64,000 bases of DNA from JAVJUV01 sp040220415 (lineage in GTDB: Bacteria; Pseudomonadota; Alphaproteobacteria; Rhodobacterales; Rhodobacteraceae), in the NCBI GenBank assembly GCA_040220415.1, contig JAVJUV010000164.1, forward strand, positions 1-64,000, given 5' to 3'. Both the position numbers and the translations under genes were made by a program. This document shows, one piece after another, positions 43,420 to 51,733 of this stretch; positions within the stretch are counted from its first letter, which is position 1; every line of letters starts with the position of its first letter. The notes below the pieces were generated by a model. It was given only the letters and a program-made list of their open reading frames with translations, had not been told where the DNA came from and did no database searches.

Positions 43420-44187
43420 GTGAAGAAACCTTCAAAAGCAGCCGTCAGCACGTTGGCCCTGGTCTTGGCACTGGGGTTTTCGGCGGACGTGGGCGGCGGA
43501 TTCGTTCGGGCCGCGTTCGCGGCCGGGGACGGATCGGGCGGCCAAGGCAGCGGCCAGGGCAACCAGGGTGGACAGGGCCAGGGATCGCAAGGATCGCAAT
43601 CCGGCCAGGGCAACCAGGGCGGCAGCGGTTCCGGCCAGGGCGGCCCCGACGCCGGCTCCGATGCGAAGGGCCCCCAGGCGGGCAACCCGGCAGGCAGCGG
43701 CAGCGCGGGCGGCAGGCCGATCTGGGCGCAGGAAGGCATTCCCGAAATCGAACTTGGCCGGCTCAGCGTGGCGCGCTCTCCCGAGCAGGTGCTGGACCGC
43801 GCCCTCGCCGAGGCCAACGCGACGCTGACCCCCTCGATGGTCAGCTTCTACAACCAGTCGCTGGATGCGATGATCGCCGATCTGTCGCTGAACTGGGACA
43901 CGATAACGATCTACGATTCGCCGCTTCAGAATCTGGCGCTTTTCCAGGACGTTCTGGAAGACGGCGACGTGATCCTGTCGGGCGTCGATGACGGCGATCC
44001 GGAAAAGCTGCTTGCCGTTTTCCTGGGCGTGGCGTCGGACAAGGTGCTGCCGATCTCGGAAGAGACCGTCATCGCCGTGACGACGATCCTGGTCAAGGAT
44101 CTCGGCACCATGATCGCGATCGACCCCGCAGCAGTGGCTGCGGACGCCGAAGCGATCCGGATCGCCGTTCTGGCGGGGCACGGATAG
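43420..44187 (+). CDS. Secreted Gly/Gln-rich protein of unknown function
   Basis: A 255-residue protein with a signal peptide (basic MKKPSK then a hydrophobic core, cleavage near AAFA at 35). Residues 36-98 are low complexity, rich in Gly, Gln, Ser and Asn with GQGNQGG-type repeats. Residues 100-255 form a non-repetitive acidic domain (IWAQEGIPEIELGRLSVARSP...). GTG start behind AGGAGAGGAG. I do not recognise the C-terminal domain. It lies 264 bases before another Gln/Gly-rich secreted protein and near a transglutaminase-like peptidase. Confidence 0.8.
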   Translation: MKKPSKAAVSTLALVLALGFSADVGGGFVRAAFAAGDGSGGQGSGQGNQGGQGQGSQGSQSGQGNQGGSGSGQGGPDAGSDAKGPQAGNPAGSGSAGGRPIWAQEGIPEIELGRLSVARSPEQVLDRALAEANATLTPSMVSFYNQSLDAMIADLSLNWDTITIYDSPLQNLALFQDVLEDGDVILSGVDDGDPEKLLAVFLGVASDKVLPISEETVIAVTTILVKDLGTMIAIDPAAVAADAEAIRIAVLAGHG

Positions 44188-44451
44188 GTCTTGCGCTGCG
44201 GCGCAACCCCGGCTGGACGGTTGGCTCCCCATTTACGACCGCCCTGCCCCAGGTGCCGCAAGCCAAGGGTGTCCGCTTCCCCGTAGAGCGGGCACCACAA
44301 AAAAATCCGCGTTCCGGCCAGGGATGATCTCTCGGAACGATCCGGGATCGAGGGCCGGGACGCGGGCGAGACTCAACCTTGGTCATTCGACATATGACAC
44401 GGCTGCGTGCCGGTCGGATCGGGACCCGTAAATTGCGTAAGGAGCAGAAAA
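44188..44451. other. Intergenic region between the two Gly/Gln-rich genes
   Basis: 264 bases without a convincing gene. Probable promoter region for the second Gly/Gln-rich protein; a CGTTCCG/CGGAACG pair around 44310-44342 could form a loose hairpin. Nothing else stands out. Confidence 0.4.
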
Positions 44452-45108
44452 ATGAATACCACGCGGAACAGGATGCTGACCGCCCTTCTTCTGTGCACCG
44501 GACTTGTCGGCGCACAGGGCGCGATGGCCCAGACTATGACGGCGGATGGAAAGGTCCGCTGCACGATCGCCACCGCCGAGGCGATGAGCTCGGCCGAGGA
44601 GCTTTGCGCCTGCCAGGTTGTGACGCCGGGCATGCTGACCTATCTCAGCCGGCGCGACGACTTCGTGACCATACTCGAGACCACAAACGAGTCCTGCCCG
44701 GCGCTGGCTTCGCTTCTGGAGGATCTGCCGGTCGCCTCGACGCCCTTCAGCGTCCAGGAAGACAACAAGCGCTTCACGCCGCCGACCGCACCGGGCGGAG
44801 ACGATGATGGCGACGACGACCACGGCGACGATCACGGCGGCGGCCAGGGTGGCCAAGGCGGCCAAGGCGGTCAGGGTGGCCAAGGCGGCCAGGGCGGCCA
44901 GGGTGGCCAAGGCGGCCACGATGGCCAGGGCGGCGGTGGCCAGGGCGGTCAAGGCGGAGGATGCGGCGAGAACAGGCCCGACACCGAGGACCAAACCCAT
45001 GACGACGATGAGGGTGGCTGCACCGCAGGCGGCGGCGGTCAGGGTCAGGGTGGTCAAGGCGGCGGCGGTGGCGGCGACCACGCCGATGCCGGGACAGACG
45101 GCAACTGA
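44452..45108 (+). CDS. Secreted Cys-containing protein with GGQ repeat tail
   Basis: A 218-residue protein: signal peptide (cleavage near GAMAQ, 27), a mature N-terminal domain (about 28-110) with four cysteines (37, 52, 54, 82), an acidic DDDG/DDDH linker (117-128), then a GGQ tripeptide repeat (129-170) and a second Gly-rich stretch with Cys171 and Cys190. The start is set by AAGGAG at 44440. The N-terminal domain is unknown to me. The Asp/His-rich linker could bind metal; the Gln-rich repeat is a possible cross-linking or structural region. Confidence 0.8.
   Translation: MNTTRNRMLTALLLCTGLVGAQGAMAQTMTADGKVRCTIATAEAMSSAEELCACQVVTPGMLTYLSRRDDFVTILETTNESCPALASLLEDLPVASTPFSVQEDNKRFTPPTAPGGDDDGDDDHGDDHGGGQGGQGGQGGQGGQGGQGGQGGQGGHDGQGGGGQGGQGGGCGENRPDTEDQTHDDDEGGCTAGGGGQGQGGQGGGGGGDHADAGTDGN
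44836..44961 (+). repeat. In-frame GGQ-encoding repeat tract
   Basis: About 126 bases of imperfect 9-base units (GGCGGCCAG/GGTGGCCAA variants) coding for consecutive Gly-Gly-Gln. Synonymous variation between units suggests selection on the peptide rather than a recent slippage expansion. Confidence 0.8.
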
Positions 45109-45132
45109 CGTTTCGCTTTCACGAAACGAAGA

Positions 45133-45160
45133 ACCCTCCGCGCCGTTGGGCGCGGAGGGT
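45133..45160. terminator. Bidirectional terminator
   Basis: A perfect 12-bp stem ACCCTCCGCGCC/GGCGCGGAGGGT with loop GTTG, in the gap between the convergent Gly/Gln-rich and transglutaminase-like genes. A second small hairpin CGTTTCG/CGAAACG lies just before it (45109-45128). Confidence 0.75.
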
Positions 45161-45182
45161 CACGCATCCGATATGACGGGCG

Positions 45183-45824
45183 TCAGCCCTTGGACGATAC
45201 GCTGACCCAGGAATTCAGGGCTTTCGGGTTCTGCACGCGCAGGAACGTATAGCCCGTCTGATGCCAGGGTTTGATCCGGCTGTTCAGGCTGTCCAGGACC
45301 TTGTCGCCGTCTTCCATTCGCAGCACCAGAACCGCGTGCGGACCGATTTTTCTGCTGTGGACCGTCGCGATCAGAAGGCGGTCGGCAGGAATGCCGCGCT
45401 GGATCAGTTCACGCTTCTTCAGAAGCGCCACATCCTCGCAATCCCCGCCCCGGTTCGATGGCAGCGACCAGAAATCCTTCTTTCGGTACTGCGACAGATC
45501 GTCGACCGAACGCACCCGCCGGTTGACCGCCCGGTTCACGTCATTGGCCACGTTCATCATCCCCGCGGTATCGCCGATCGTGCGCTTCGACGGTTTGCAG
45601 GCCCAGGCGTAGCGCGCACAAAGATCGCTTGCCGCAACCGGTGCCGCGACACGGCTGGCAAGCGGGATGTGCCGCGGCGCGGCCTCGGCCGGCCTTTGCG
45701 CGGCCGCCAGCAGGCTTGCGGCAACGGCTATCGTCACCAGGGCTCGATGCCGGTTCAGGCAGAAAGGGCGGCGGATTTGCAGGCTCTCGCCCGGCGCATT
45801 TTTCGTCGCGGCAGCAACATTCAT
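45183..45824 (-). CDS. Transglutaminase-like cysteine peptidase (BTLCP family)
   Basis: A 213-residue exported protein: signal-like helix (about 28-48, ending AEAAP), then the bacterial transglutaminase-like cysteine proteinase core. The catalytic triad positions are Cys in NRGGDCEDVALLKK, His in KIGPHAVLVLR and Asp in KVLDSLNSRI. Known relatives include LapG, which cleaves large surface adhesins, and stand-alone BTLCPs of unknown role. It converges on the Gly/Gln-rich genes. Alternative downstream Met starts are possible. Confidence 0.86.
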   Translation of the reverse strand: MNVAAATKNAPGESLQIRRPFCLNRHRALVTIAVAASLLAAAQRPAEAAPRHIPLASRVAAPVAASDLCARYAWACKPSKRTIGDTAGMMNVANDVNRAVNRRVRSVDDLSQYRKKDFWSLPSNRGGDCEDVALLKKRELIQRGIPADRLLIATVHSRKIGPHAVLVLRMEDGDKVLDSLNSRIKPWHQTGYTFLRVQNPKALNSWVSVSSKG

Positions 45825-46308
45825 GGCGTCGATCCCAGGTTTCGTCCGTATCGGACATCATTAAACGGTGGACGGCATCCGTCTACGGTCGCGGTGCTCA
45901 ATTTATCGATACATGCAGAAACTGGCAGAAATTTGACCGCGCTACCGTCGCGTTTGCGCAAGAAACCGCACAGATTTGCGCTTTTTGCCTGTCGGGCGGA
46001 CTGCTGACCGCCGATCTGCGGTGGCGCCGGCCGGAGTCTTCGCCCGCCTCTCGGCGTGGTCACGCGTCCCTGGCCGGGTAGTTTGCTCACGGGCCGGAGG
46101 GTATGGTTAACGCCCCGGTAACATCGGTAAACGTTCGCCGGAAAAAGGCGTGGTTAACGCATCGGGCGGTGCCGATCCACCGACAGAATACCGACGTAAT
46201 ACCGACGTTATACCGACGTGTGGAATCGTACTCGATCCCCCACAAAATATGGAATTAACGCTTGCAAGCCGTTGCACGCAACGCCAAAGCGCGAGCGCTG
46301 CCTTAACC
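45825..46308. other. Long intergenic region with direct repeats
   Basis: 484 bases without a credible gene, less GC-rich than the surroundings. It must hold the promoter of the transglutaminase-like gene. Visible structures: a 10-base direct repeat TGGTTAACGC (46104 and 46151) with TTAA-N7-GTAA next to the first copy, resembling a CtrA box, and three tandem 11-base units at 46187-46219. No tRNA or obvious small RNA is recognised. Confidence 0.5.
46187..46219. repeat. Three tandem 11-bp repeats
   Basis: AATACCGACGT, AATACCGACGT and TATACCGACGT follow each other without gaps. The 11-base period is close to one helical turn, so three protein copies could bind the same face. Too short and too few for CRISPR. 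Confidence 0.75.
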
Positions 46309-48684
46309 TCAAACCTTGCCCAAGGCGCGTAAAACCCGCTCGGGCGACATCGGCATCTGCCAGATCGAGGCGTTCAGCGGCCGAAGCGCATCGTTGACGG
46401 CATTCAACAGCGCCGCCGGCGCCCCGCCCGTCCCGGCTTCGCCCGCGCCTTTCGCGCCCAGAACCGAGCTTTTGGTGGGCGTCTCGACATGGGCCACCGT
46501 GATCTCCGGCGTCTCGACCGCCATCGGCACCAGGTAGTCCGCCATGGTCGTGTTCAGCATCGTGCCATCGTCGCCATAGATGCATTCCTCGTAGAGCGCA
46601 CCCCCGATACCCTGCACCACGCCGCCGCGAACCTGCTCGTCCACCAGCATCGGGTTGATGACCCGGCCGCAATCCTCAACCGCCCAGAAATGCAGGACTT
46701 TTATCAGGCCCGTGTCGGTGTCCACCTCGACATGCGCGGCCATCGCGCCATTGGTGAAGACGAAGGGAAAATCGGTCACGCGGTAGTGCCGCGTCGCGAT
46801 CAGTTCCGGCTTCAGATCGGCCGGCAACTCGTTCCCGCGATAGTAGACGGTCCGCGCCAGATCAGACAGCGTCATCCGTTCGGAACCGCTGTCGGCATCG
46901 ACCACGGCGCCGTCCCGGATGTCCAGTTTCGACGGATGCGACTGAAGCATCACGGCGGCCACGTCCAGCACCTGGCTCTTCAGTTGCAGCGCGCCCTGAA
47001 GCATCGCCTCGCCCCCGATACCAGCACCACGCGACGCCCAGGTGCCGCCCCCATAGGGCGTGTGGTCGGTATCGCCCGTGGTCACCTTGACTCTTTCCAC
47101 AGGGATCCCGAAGACATCCGCGGCGATCTGCACAAGAATCCCGTTCGTCCCCTGCCCCTGTTCAGTGACCGAAGACGCGATCCGCAAACCACCCCCCGCA
47201 TCCAGCCGCAACGTCGCCCCGTCCTGACTGGCGATAGGCGCGCCGCCAACACCGTAGAACATCGGGGAAGGGTTTGTGACCTCGACCATCGAAACGAAGC
47301 CGATGCCGCGGTGGATGCCCTTCTCGCGCAGTGCCGCCTGCTCGGCCCGCAGCCTGTCGTAATCCATGATTTCCACCAGCGTTTCCAGCGCCTTGTGGTG
47401 GGAAAGGTCATCCAGTTTCATGCCGCTGGCGGAAGCGCGTGGATAGCTGTCGTCCTTCATCAGATTGCGTCTGCGGATCTCGACCGGGTCCATCCCGATG
47501 GCGGCGGCGGCATCTTCCAGAAGACCATCGCAGATCGCCATGGCGATGGGATGTCCCACGGCCCGGTACTGGCACATCAGGTTCTTGTTCTGAAACACCA
47601 CCTTGGCAGTCGCTCGGTAGTTCTCCAGTTCATAGGGTGCACCGGTCAGGTTCAGCACCTGGTTCGCCTCGATGGCCGAGGTTCGCGGATACATCGAGAA
47701 CGGGCCGATCCCCGTCAGATCGTCGAACTCCAGCGCCGCGATCCTGCCCTCCTTGTCGACAGCCATCCGGCCCTTTACCACATGGTCGCGCGCATGGATG
47801 TCGGAGACGAAACTCTCGAAACGGTCAGCGGCGAATTTCACCGGCCTTCCCAAAAGCTTGGCAGCCGCGGCTGCGGCGATTTCGTCTCCGTAGGTATGCA
47901 CCTTGATGCCGAAGGCGCCGCCCACGTCCTTGGCGATGACACGAACGTTCTCCTCCGGCAGGCCAAGGTGCTTGGCCAGGATGAACTGCATCATGTGAGG
48001 GGCCTGGCCCGAGTAATGGAAGGTCAGTTGATCTTCCGACGGATCATAGTCGAGCACCGCAGCGCGCGGCTCGAGCGTGACGCCGGTGTGGCGACCGAAC
48101 CGGATCTCACGTTCGACGACCGTCACATCGTCCCGCGCGAAGGCGGCTTTCACGTCGCCCACATCGACGGTCCGCTCCCAGGCCAGGTTCGACCCGAAAC
48201 TCTCGTGGATGACAACCTCGCCGGGATCCAGCGCCTTCTCCGCATCGACTGCCGCCGGCAGAGGCTCGAGATCGGCCTCGATCAGTTCCACCGCGTCTTC
48301 GGCGGCCGCCCGCGAGTGCGCCACCACCATCGCTAAAGGTTCGCCCTGCCAACGGGCACGTCCCACTGCCATCGGCATCTGCGGCGCACTTCTGAGGCCC
48401 GCCAGATGGCTCAGGACTCCGACGTAAGGCTCTACGACACCGACAAAATCTTCACCCGTGTAGATCGCGACGACGCCCGGAACCTTCCTGGCCTCGGTCA
48501 GATCGAACCCTTTGATTTCGGCATGCGCATAGGGCGACCTAAGGAAAGCGGCGTGAACCATTCGCGGCAGCTGAAGATCATCGACGAATTGTCCGCGGCC
48601 TTCCAATAGACGCCTGGAATCAGGGCGTGGGACAGATTTGCCGATATAGGAATTCGGCCGGTCATACTCGAAAAGCCCGCTCAT
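46309..48684 (-). CDS. Molybdenum hydroxylase large subunit (xanthine/CO dehydrogenase family)
   Basis: A 791-residue Moco-binding catalytic subunit. It shows SYIGKSVPRPDSRRLLEGRGQFVDDL at the N-terminus, the Moco segments DVGGAFGIKVHTYGDE and SVTEQGQGTNGILVQI, and the catalytic Glu in LGAKGAGEAGTGGAP near the C-terminus. The active-site loop reads CQYRAVGHP: neither the AYRCSFR of form I CO dehydrogenase nor the AYRGAGR of the common aldehyde-oxidase type. It therefore probably hydroxylates an organic, perhaps N-heteroaromatic, substrate. Start at MSGLFE, with the stop of the small subunit overlapping. Confidence 0.92.
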   Translation of the reverse strand: MSGLFEYDRPNSYIGKSVPRPDSRRLLEGRGQFVDDLQLPRMVHAAFLRSPYAHAEIKGFDLTEARKVPGVVAIYTGEDFVGVVEPYVGVLSHLAGLRSAPQMPMAVGRARWQGEPLAMVVAHSRAAAEDAVELIEADLEPLPAAVDAEKALDPGEVVIHESFGSNLAWERTVDVGDVKAAFARDDVTVVEREIRFGRHTGVTLEPRAAVLDYDPSEDQLTFHYSGQAPHMMQFILAKHLGLPEENVRVIAKDVGGAFGIKVHTYGDEIAAAAAAKLLGRPVKFAADRFESFVSDIHARDHVVKGRMAVDKEGRIAALEFDDLTGIGPFSMYPRTSAIEANQVLNLTGAPYELENYRATAKVVFQNKNLMCQYRAVGHPIAMAICDGLLEDAAAAIGMDPVEIRRRNLMKDDSYPRASASGMKLDDLSHHKALETLVEIMDYDRLRAEQAALREKGIHRGIGFVSMVEVTNPSPMFYGVGGAPIASQDGATLRLDAGGGLRIASSVTEQGQGTNGILVQIAADVFGIPVERVKVTTGDTDHTPYGGGTWASRGAGIGGEAMLQGALQLKSQVLDVAAVMLQSHPSKLDIRDGAVVDADSGSERMTLSDLARTVYYRGNELPADLKPELIATRHYRVTDFPFVFTNGAMAAHVEVDTDTGLIKVLHFWAVEDCGRVINPMLVDEQVRGGVVQGIGGALYEECIYGDDGTMLNTTMADYLVPMAVETPEITVAHVETPTKSSVLGAKGAGEAGTGGAPAALLNAVNDALRPLNASIWQMPMSPERVLRALGKV

Positions 48685-49151
48685 GCCGTGCCTCCTTCGA
48701 TCACATCGGCGATCGCATCGACGATCGACTGATAGCCGGTGCACCGGCAGTAATTGCCCGAGATATACTGGCGAATAGCGGTTCGGTCAGAGGTACCGCC
48801 CGCCTCGATGTATTCCAGCGCACTGGCCAGCATCCCGGGCGTGCAATACCCGCACTGAAGCGCGTTCCGGTTCGCGAAAGCCTCGCGAAGCGCTGCCGCC
48901 CTGTCGCCAAAACCTTCCACTGTCGTGATTTCTGCCCCGTCTGCCTGCACCGCCAGCATCAGGCAACCGCGCATTGTCAGCCCGTCGACCTCGATGGTGC
49001 AGGCGCCGCAAACGCCATGTTCGCAGCCGACATGACTGCCGGTCAGGCCGGCCTCGTTGCGGATGAAATCCACGAGATTAAGACGCACCGGCACATCACG
49101 CGTGATCGCCTCGCCGTTGATAGTCATGGTGATGTTCATCGTCTCGCTCAT
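48681..49151 (-). CDS. Molybdenum hydroxylase [2Fe-2S] small subunit
   Basis: A 156-residue electron-transfer subunit with two [2Fe-2S] clusters: plant-type Cys43, Cys48, Cys51, Cys63 (GCEHGVCGAC...GC) and the alpha-helical cluster Cys100, Cys103, Cys135, Cys137 (CGYCTPGM...NYCRCTGY). All eight ligands are present. Overlaps both flanking subunit genes by four bases, so the three are translationally coupled. Confidence 0.96.
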   Translation of the reverse strand: MSETMNITMTINGEAITRDVPVRLNLVDFIRNEAGLTGSHVGCEHGVCGACTIEVDGLTMRGCLMLAVQADGAEITTVEGFGDRAAALREAFANRNALQCGYCTPGMLASALEYIEAGGTSDRTAIRQYISGNYCRCTGYQSIVDAIADVIEGGTA

Positions 49152-49975
49152 GCCGTTGCCTCCGCGACAGCGCGGCGCAACGCCACGCCGGCCAAGTGTC
49201 TTTTCGTGGCCTCGTCGCCGTTCAGATCGCCCGAGACTTCCAGTTCCGACAGCGCAGGAACGGCTGCATCAATTCCGGAGAAGTCCGTGCCCAGCGCCTC
49301 CTCGGCGGGCCGGCACCGCATAGCACCGTCCCCCACGGCGAAGAATGCAACCCGGACAGAGCCCCCCGCGCAGGCAACGGCCACTCCTGCCATGGCATAG
49401 TCCCCGTGGCGGCGCACGATCTCGTGGAAGCCGAACCGGTCAAGCGTCCCCGCGGCGGGAAAAGACACCCCTGCCACCAGTTCGCCTGGCTTCAGCGCTG
49501 TATCATAGGCGCCAAGGAAGAAGTCATCCGCCGCCACATCCCGCGTGCCGTTTGCCGAAACAAGGTGCATCGTGGCACCCATCGCCAGCGCAACGGCCGG
49601 CAACTCGGCGGCCGGATCGGCAAGCGCCATGCTGCCACCGATCGTGCCCCGGTTCCGGATCGCCGCGTGGGCGATATGGGGCAGCGCGGCGGCGACAAGC
49701 GGAAGATGCTTTGCCACGACATCCGAAGCGGCGAGTTCACGATACCGGGTCATCGCCCCGATCCGCACCGCGTCGCCGGCGGCGTCGATCCCCGATAGAC
49801 CCGGTATCCGGTTCAGATCGACAAGGATTCCGGGCCGCGCGACGCGGAAATTCATCATGGGCATAAGGCTTTGTCCGCCCGCCAACGCCATCGGTTCGGC
49901 CCCTTCGTCGGCCATCAGCGCAAGCGCTTCCTCCAGGGTATCCGGACGCGCGTAACTGAAACGTGATGCTTTCAC
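49148..49975 (-). CDS. Molybdenum hydroxylase FAD-binding medium subunit
   Basis: A 275-residue FAD subunit of the CoxM/XdhB type. FAD motifs AGGQSLMPMMNFRVARPGILVDLNRI (about 30-56) and the second loop IRNRGTIGGSMALADPAAELPAVALA (about 100-125) are intact. GTG start at VKASRF behind AAGGGAGGAAC; the longer ATG frame has no such signal. First gene of the hydroxylase operon; divergent from the OsmC gene across operator site C. Confidence 0.94.
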   Translation of the reverse strand: MKASRFSYARPDTLEEALALMADEGAEPMALAGGQSLMPMMNFRVARPGILVDLNRIPGLSGIDAAGDAVRIGAMTRYRELAASDVVAKHLPLVAAALPHIAHAAIRNRGTIGGSMALADPAAELPAVALAMGATMHLVSANGTRDVAADDFFLGAYDTALKPGELVAGVSFPAAGTLDRFGFHEIVRRHGDYAMAGVAVACAGGSVRVAFFAVGDGAMRCRPAEEALGTDFSGIDAAVPALSELEVSGDLNGDEATKRHLAGVALRRAVAEATA

Positions 49976-50039
49976 CCTGTTCCTCCCTTGCCGATCTGCG
50001 TTTTGACGCTTGTGTCTCCGACGGATCAACTCTAGCTAA

Positions 50040-50055
50040 TTTATCAATCAATAAA
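50040..50055. promoter_or_regulatory. TetR-type operator, site C
   Basis: TTTATCA-AT-CAATAAA: six of seven pairs match, between the divergent molybdenum hydroxylase operon and the OsmC/peroxiredoxin pair. Confidence 0.62.
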
Positions 50056-50092
50056 CAAGCCGCAACATGATGCGACAGGGAGGAAACGCCGG

Positions 50093-50557
50093 ATGGTGAA
50101 CATCAGGCCGAAAACCACGATACAGATGAAAATGTCGGGCGTGGGTGAAACCCATTCGCGCTCTCGCATATCGGTTCGCGACGTTGCAGCCATCATCGAT
50201 GAACCTATCGAACGCCACGGCACGAATGAGGGGCTGACGCCCACCGAGACGCTGATGTCGTCGCTGATCGGATGCACCAACGTGATCTCGAACAAGATCG
50301 CTGCTAAAATGGGTATCGAGATCGAACGGATGGATATTTCGCTGACTGCTGAATTCGATCGCCGCGGTACAACCCTCGCAGAGGAAATCGAACAGCCCTT
50401 CTCGAATATCGTCATGGACATCGAAGTGACAACAAACGCAACCGAGGAACAGATCGAAGCCCTGCGTGTCGATCTGAATAGATTCTGTCCCGTCGCCAAA
50501 GTCTTGCGCGGCGCGGGCATCACCATAACAGAGAATTGGAGCATCAGAGCCCGATGA
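50093..50557 (+). CDS. OsmC-family protein
   Basis: A 154-residue OsmC/Ohr-fold protein with the two conserved cysteines in SSLIGCTNVISNK and LNRFCPVAKVLRGAG, which form the peroxide-reducing pair in characterised members. It starts behind GGGAGGAAAC and overlaps the peroxiredoxin-like gene by 4 bases. It could reduce organic hydroperoxides formed by the oxygenases nearby. Distantly related to the OsmC gene at 51714. Confidence 0.88.
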   Translation: MVNIRPKTTIQMKMSGVGETHSRSRISVRDVAAIIDEPIERHGTNEGLTPTETLMSSLIGCTNVISNKIAAKMGIEIERMDISLTAEFDRRGTTLAEEIEQPFSNIVMDIEVTTNATEEQIEALRVDLNRFCPVAKVLRGAGITITENWSIRAR

Positions 50558-51069
50558 CGAAACTGACCCCCGACGCACCCGTCCCCGCACTGTCCTTGCC
50601 GTTGCTTGGTGGCGGCACGTTCACCCTGAACGAAAACGCGCCCGAAAACTTCACGATGGTAATCTTCTACCGCGGCCTGCATTGCCCGGTCTGCATGAGC
50701 TACCTGGAAACGCTGAACGGGCTGGTCAATGACTATCGCACCGCCGGATTCGACCTCGTGGCAGCTTCGATGAACGATGCCGACACCGCCGCGAAGACGA
50801 GGCAAGAGTGGGACATCGCCAATGTTCCCGTCGCCTATGGCCTGACTGAAGCACAGGCCCGCGAATGGGGACTCTACGTCTCGAAGGCGATCAAGGACGC
50901 CGAGGCGGATATCTTCTGCGAGCCGGGTCTCTTCTGGGTGCGCCCGGATGGCCGTCTTTACCTGGCGGATGTGTCGAACATGCCCTGGGCGCGACCCGAC
51001 CTGGCCTTCCTTCTGTCGAAAGTTCCCTTCGCTGTCGAGAAAGGCTATCCGGCGCGCGGCGGGCACTAG
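50554..51069 (+). CDS. Peroxiredoxin-like (AhpC/TSA) protein
   Basis: A 171-residue thioredoxin-fold protein. FTMVIFYRGLHCPVCMSYLETL carries a CPVC active site at about residues 45-48, so it is an AhpC/TSA-like reductase rather than a classical PxxxTxxC peroxiredoxin. Start at MTKLTP overlaps the OsmC stop. Convergent with the TetR gene. Probably the reducing partner of, or a parallel peroxidase to, the OsmC protein. Confidence 0.88.
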   Translation: MTKLTPDAPVPALSLPLLGGGTFTLNENAPENFTMVIFYRGLHCPVCMSYLETLNGLVNDYRTAGFDLVAASMNDADTAAKTRQEWDIANVPVAYGLTEAQAREWGLYVSKAIKDAEADIFCEPGLFWVRPDGRLYLADVSNMPWARPDLAFLLSKVPFAVEKGYPARGGH

Positions 51070-51079
51070 ACCGGCGGGA

Positions 51080-51733
51080 TCAGCTCTCGTCCCGGAAACC
51101 CCGCTTCATACCCTCGATCAGCGCGTCAACGGCAAAGCCGATGGCGACCGCCTTGGTGTCGGGCGGGGTCTTCTGGTAGACCAGCTTGATCACGCCGAAA
51201 TAGAAGATACCGCCGTGAATGATCCACATTTCGTCGATCTCCCGGTCGCTCGGCAAGCGATCGGGCAATCCGACATCGGCACGGATCTCGGAAAATATCG
51301 GCGTCAGGATGCGCTGGACGATCAGCTTCATGTAGCGTGCGTTGATCTCCACACCCTTCAGACCGGAGTAGAGGTAGATGCGAATCCAGTCCGGATGAAA
51401 GATGGCATCGGTGTATAGACCGTAGAACTCAACCAGCCGGTCGCGCAGGGGCCGCGACCGGTCGGCGATCAGCGCCTCCCACTCGGGCCGCCAGCGGCGC
51501 AGGTAGACCTCTTCGTAAACCGCAGAAATCAAATCCTGTTTCGAGGGAAAGTAGCGGTAGAGCAGCGGCTGCGTCACCCCCAGACGGCGCGCAAGCTCTC
51601 GCGTGGAACTTTCAAAACCATCCTCGGCGAAAAGCTCGATCGACTTGCGAATGAACTCCCGGCGCCGCTCGTCGGACGACAGGCGCTTGCGTGTGGGGCT
51701 ATCGGCCACCTTTTCAGATGTCCCGCCAGTCAT
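51080..51733 (-). CDS. TetR-family transcription regulator
   Basis: A 217-residue regulator. The helix-turn-helix lies in IRKSIELFAEDGFESSTRELARRLGVTQPLLYRYFPSKQDLISAVYEEVY (about 28-78); the rest is the helical ligand domain. Its 5' end overlaps the upstream OsmC gene by 20 bases, so both are transcribed from the promoter carrying operator site D. That gives a route to autoregulation and makes this the best candidate for the protein that binds sites A-E. Confidence 0.92.
   Translation of the reverse strand: MTGGTSEKVADSPTRKRLSSDERRREFIRKSIELFAEDGFESSTRELARRLGVTQPLLYRYFPSKQDLISAVYEEVYLRRWRPEWEALIADRSRPLRDRLVEFYGLYTDAIFHPDWIRIYLYSGLKGVEINARYMKLIVQRILTPIFSEIRADVGLPDRLPSDREIDEMWIIHGGIFYFGVIKLVYQKTPPDTKAVAIGFAVDALIEGMKRGFRDES

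Noticed and set aside
44836..44961. GGQ DNA repeat as a CRISPR or non-coding minisatellite
   Set aside because: The units are contiguous, in frame and without spacers, and the encoded peptide is regular.
45902..45908. TTTATCG half-site in the long intergenic gap as a sixth TetR operator
   Set aside because: The right half is absent; a single half-site is expected by chance.
46187..46219. Tandem 11-mers as a replication origin iteron array
   Set aside because: Only three units and no replication gene nearby.
46489..48336. 615-codon plus-strand open frame opposite the Mo-hydroxylase large subunit
   Set aside because: His/Arg/Gln-rich antisense shadow with no start signal.
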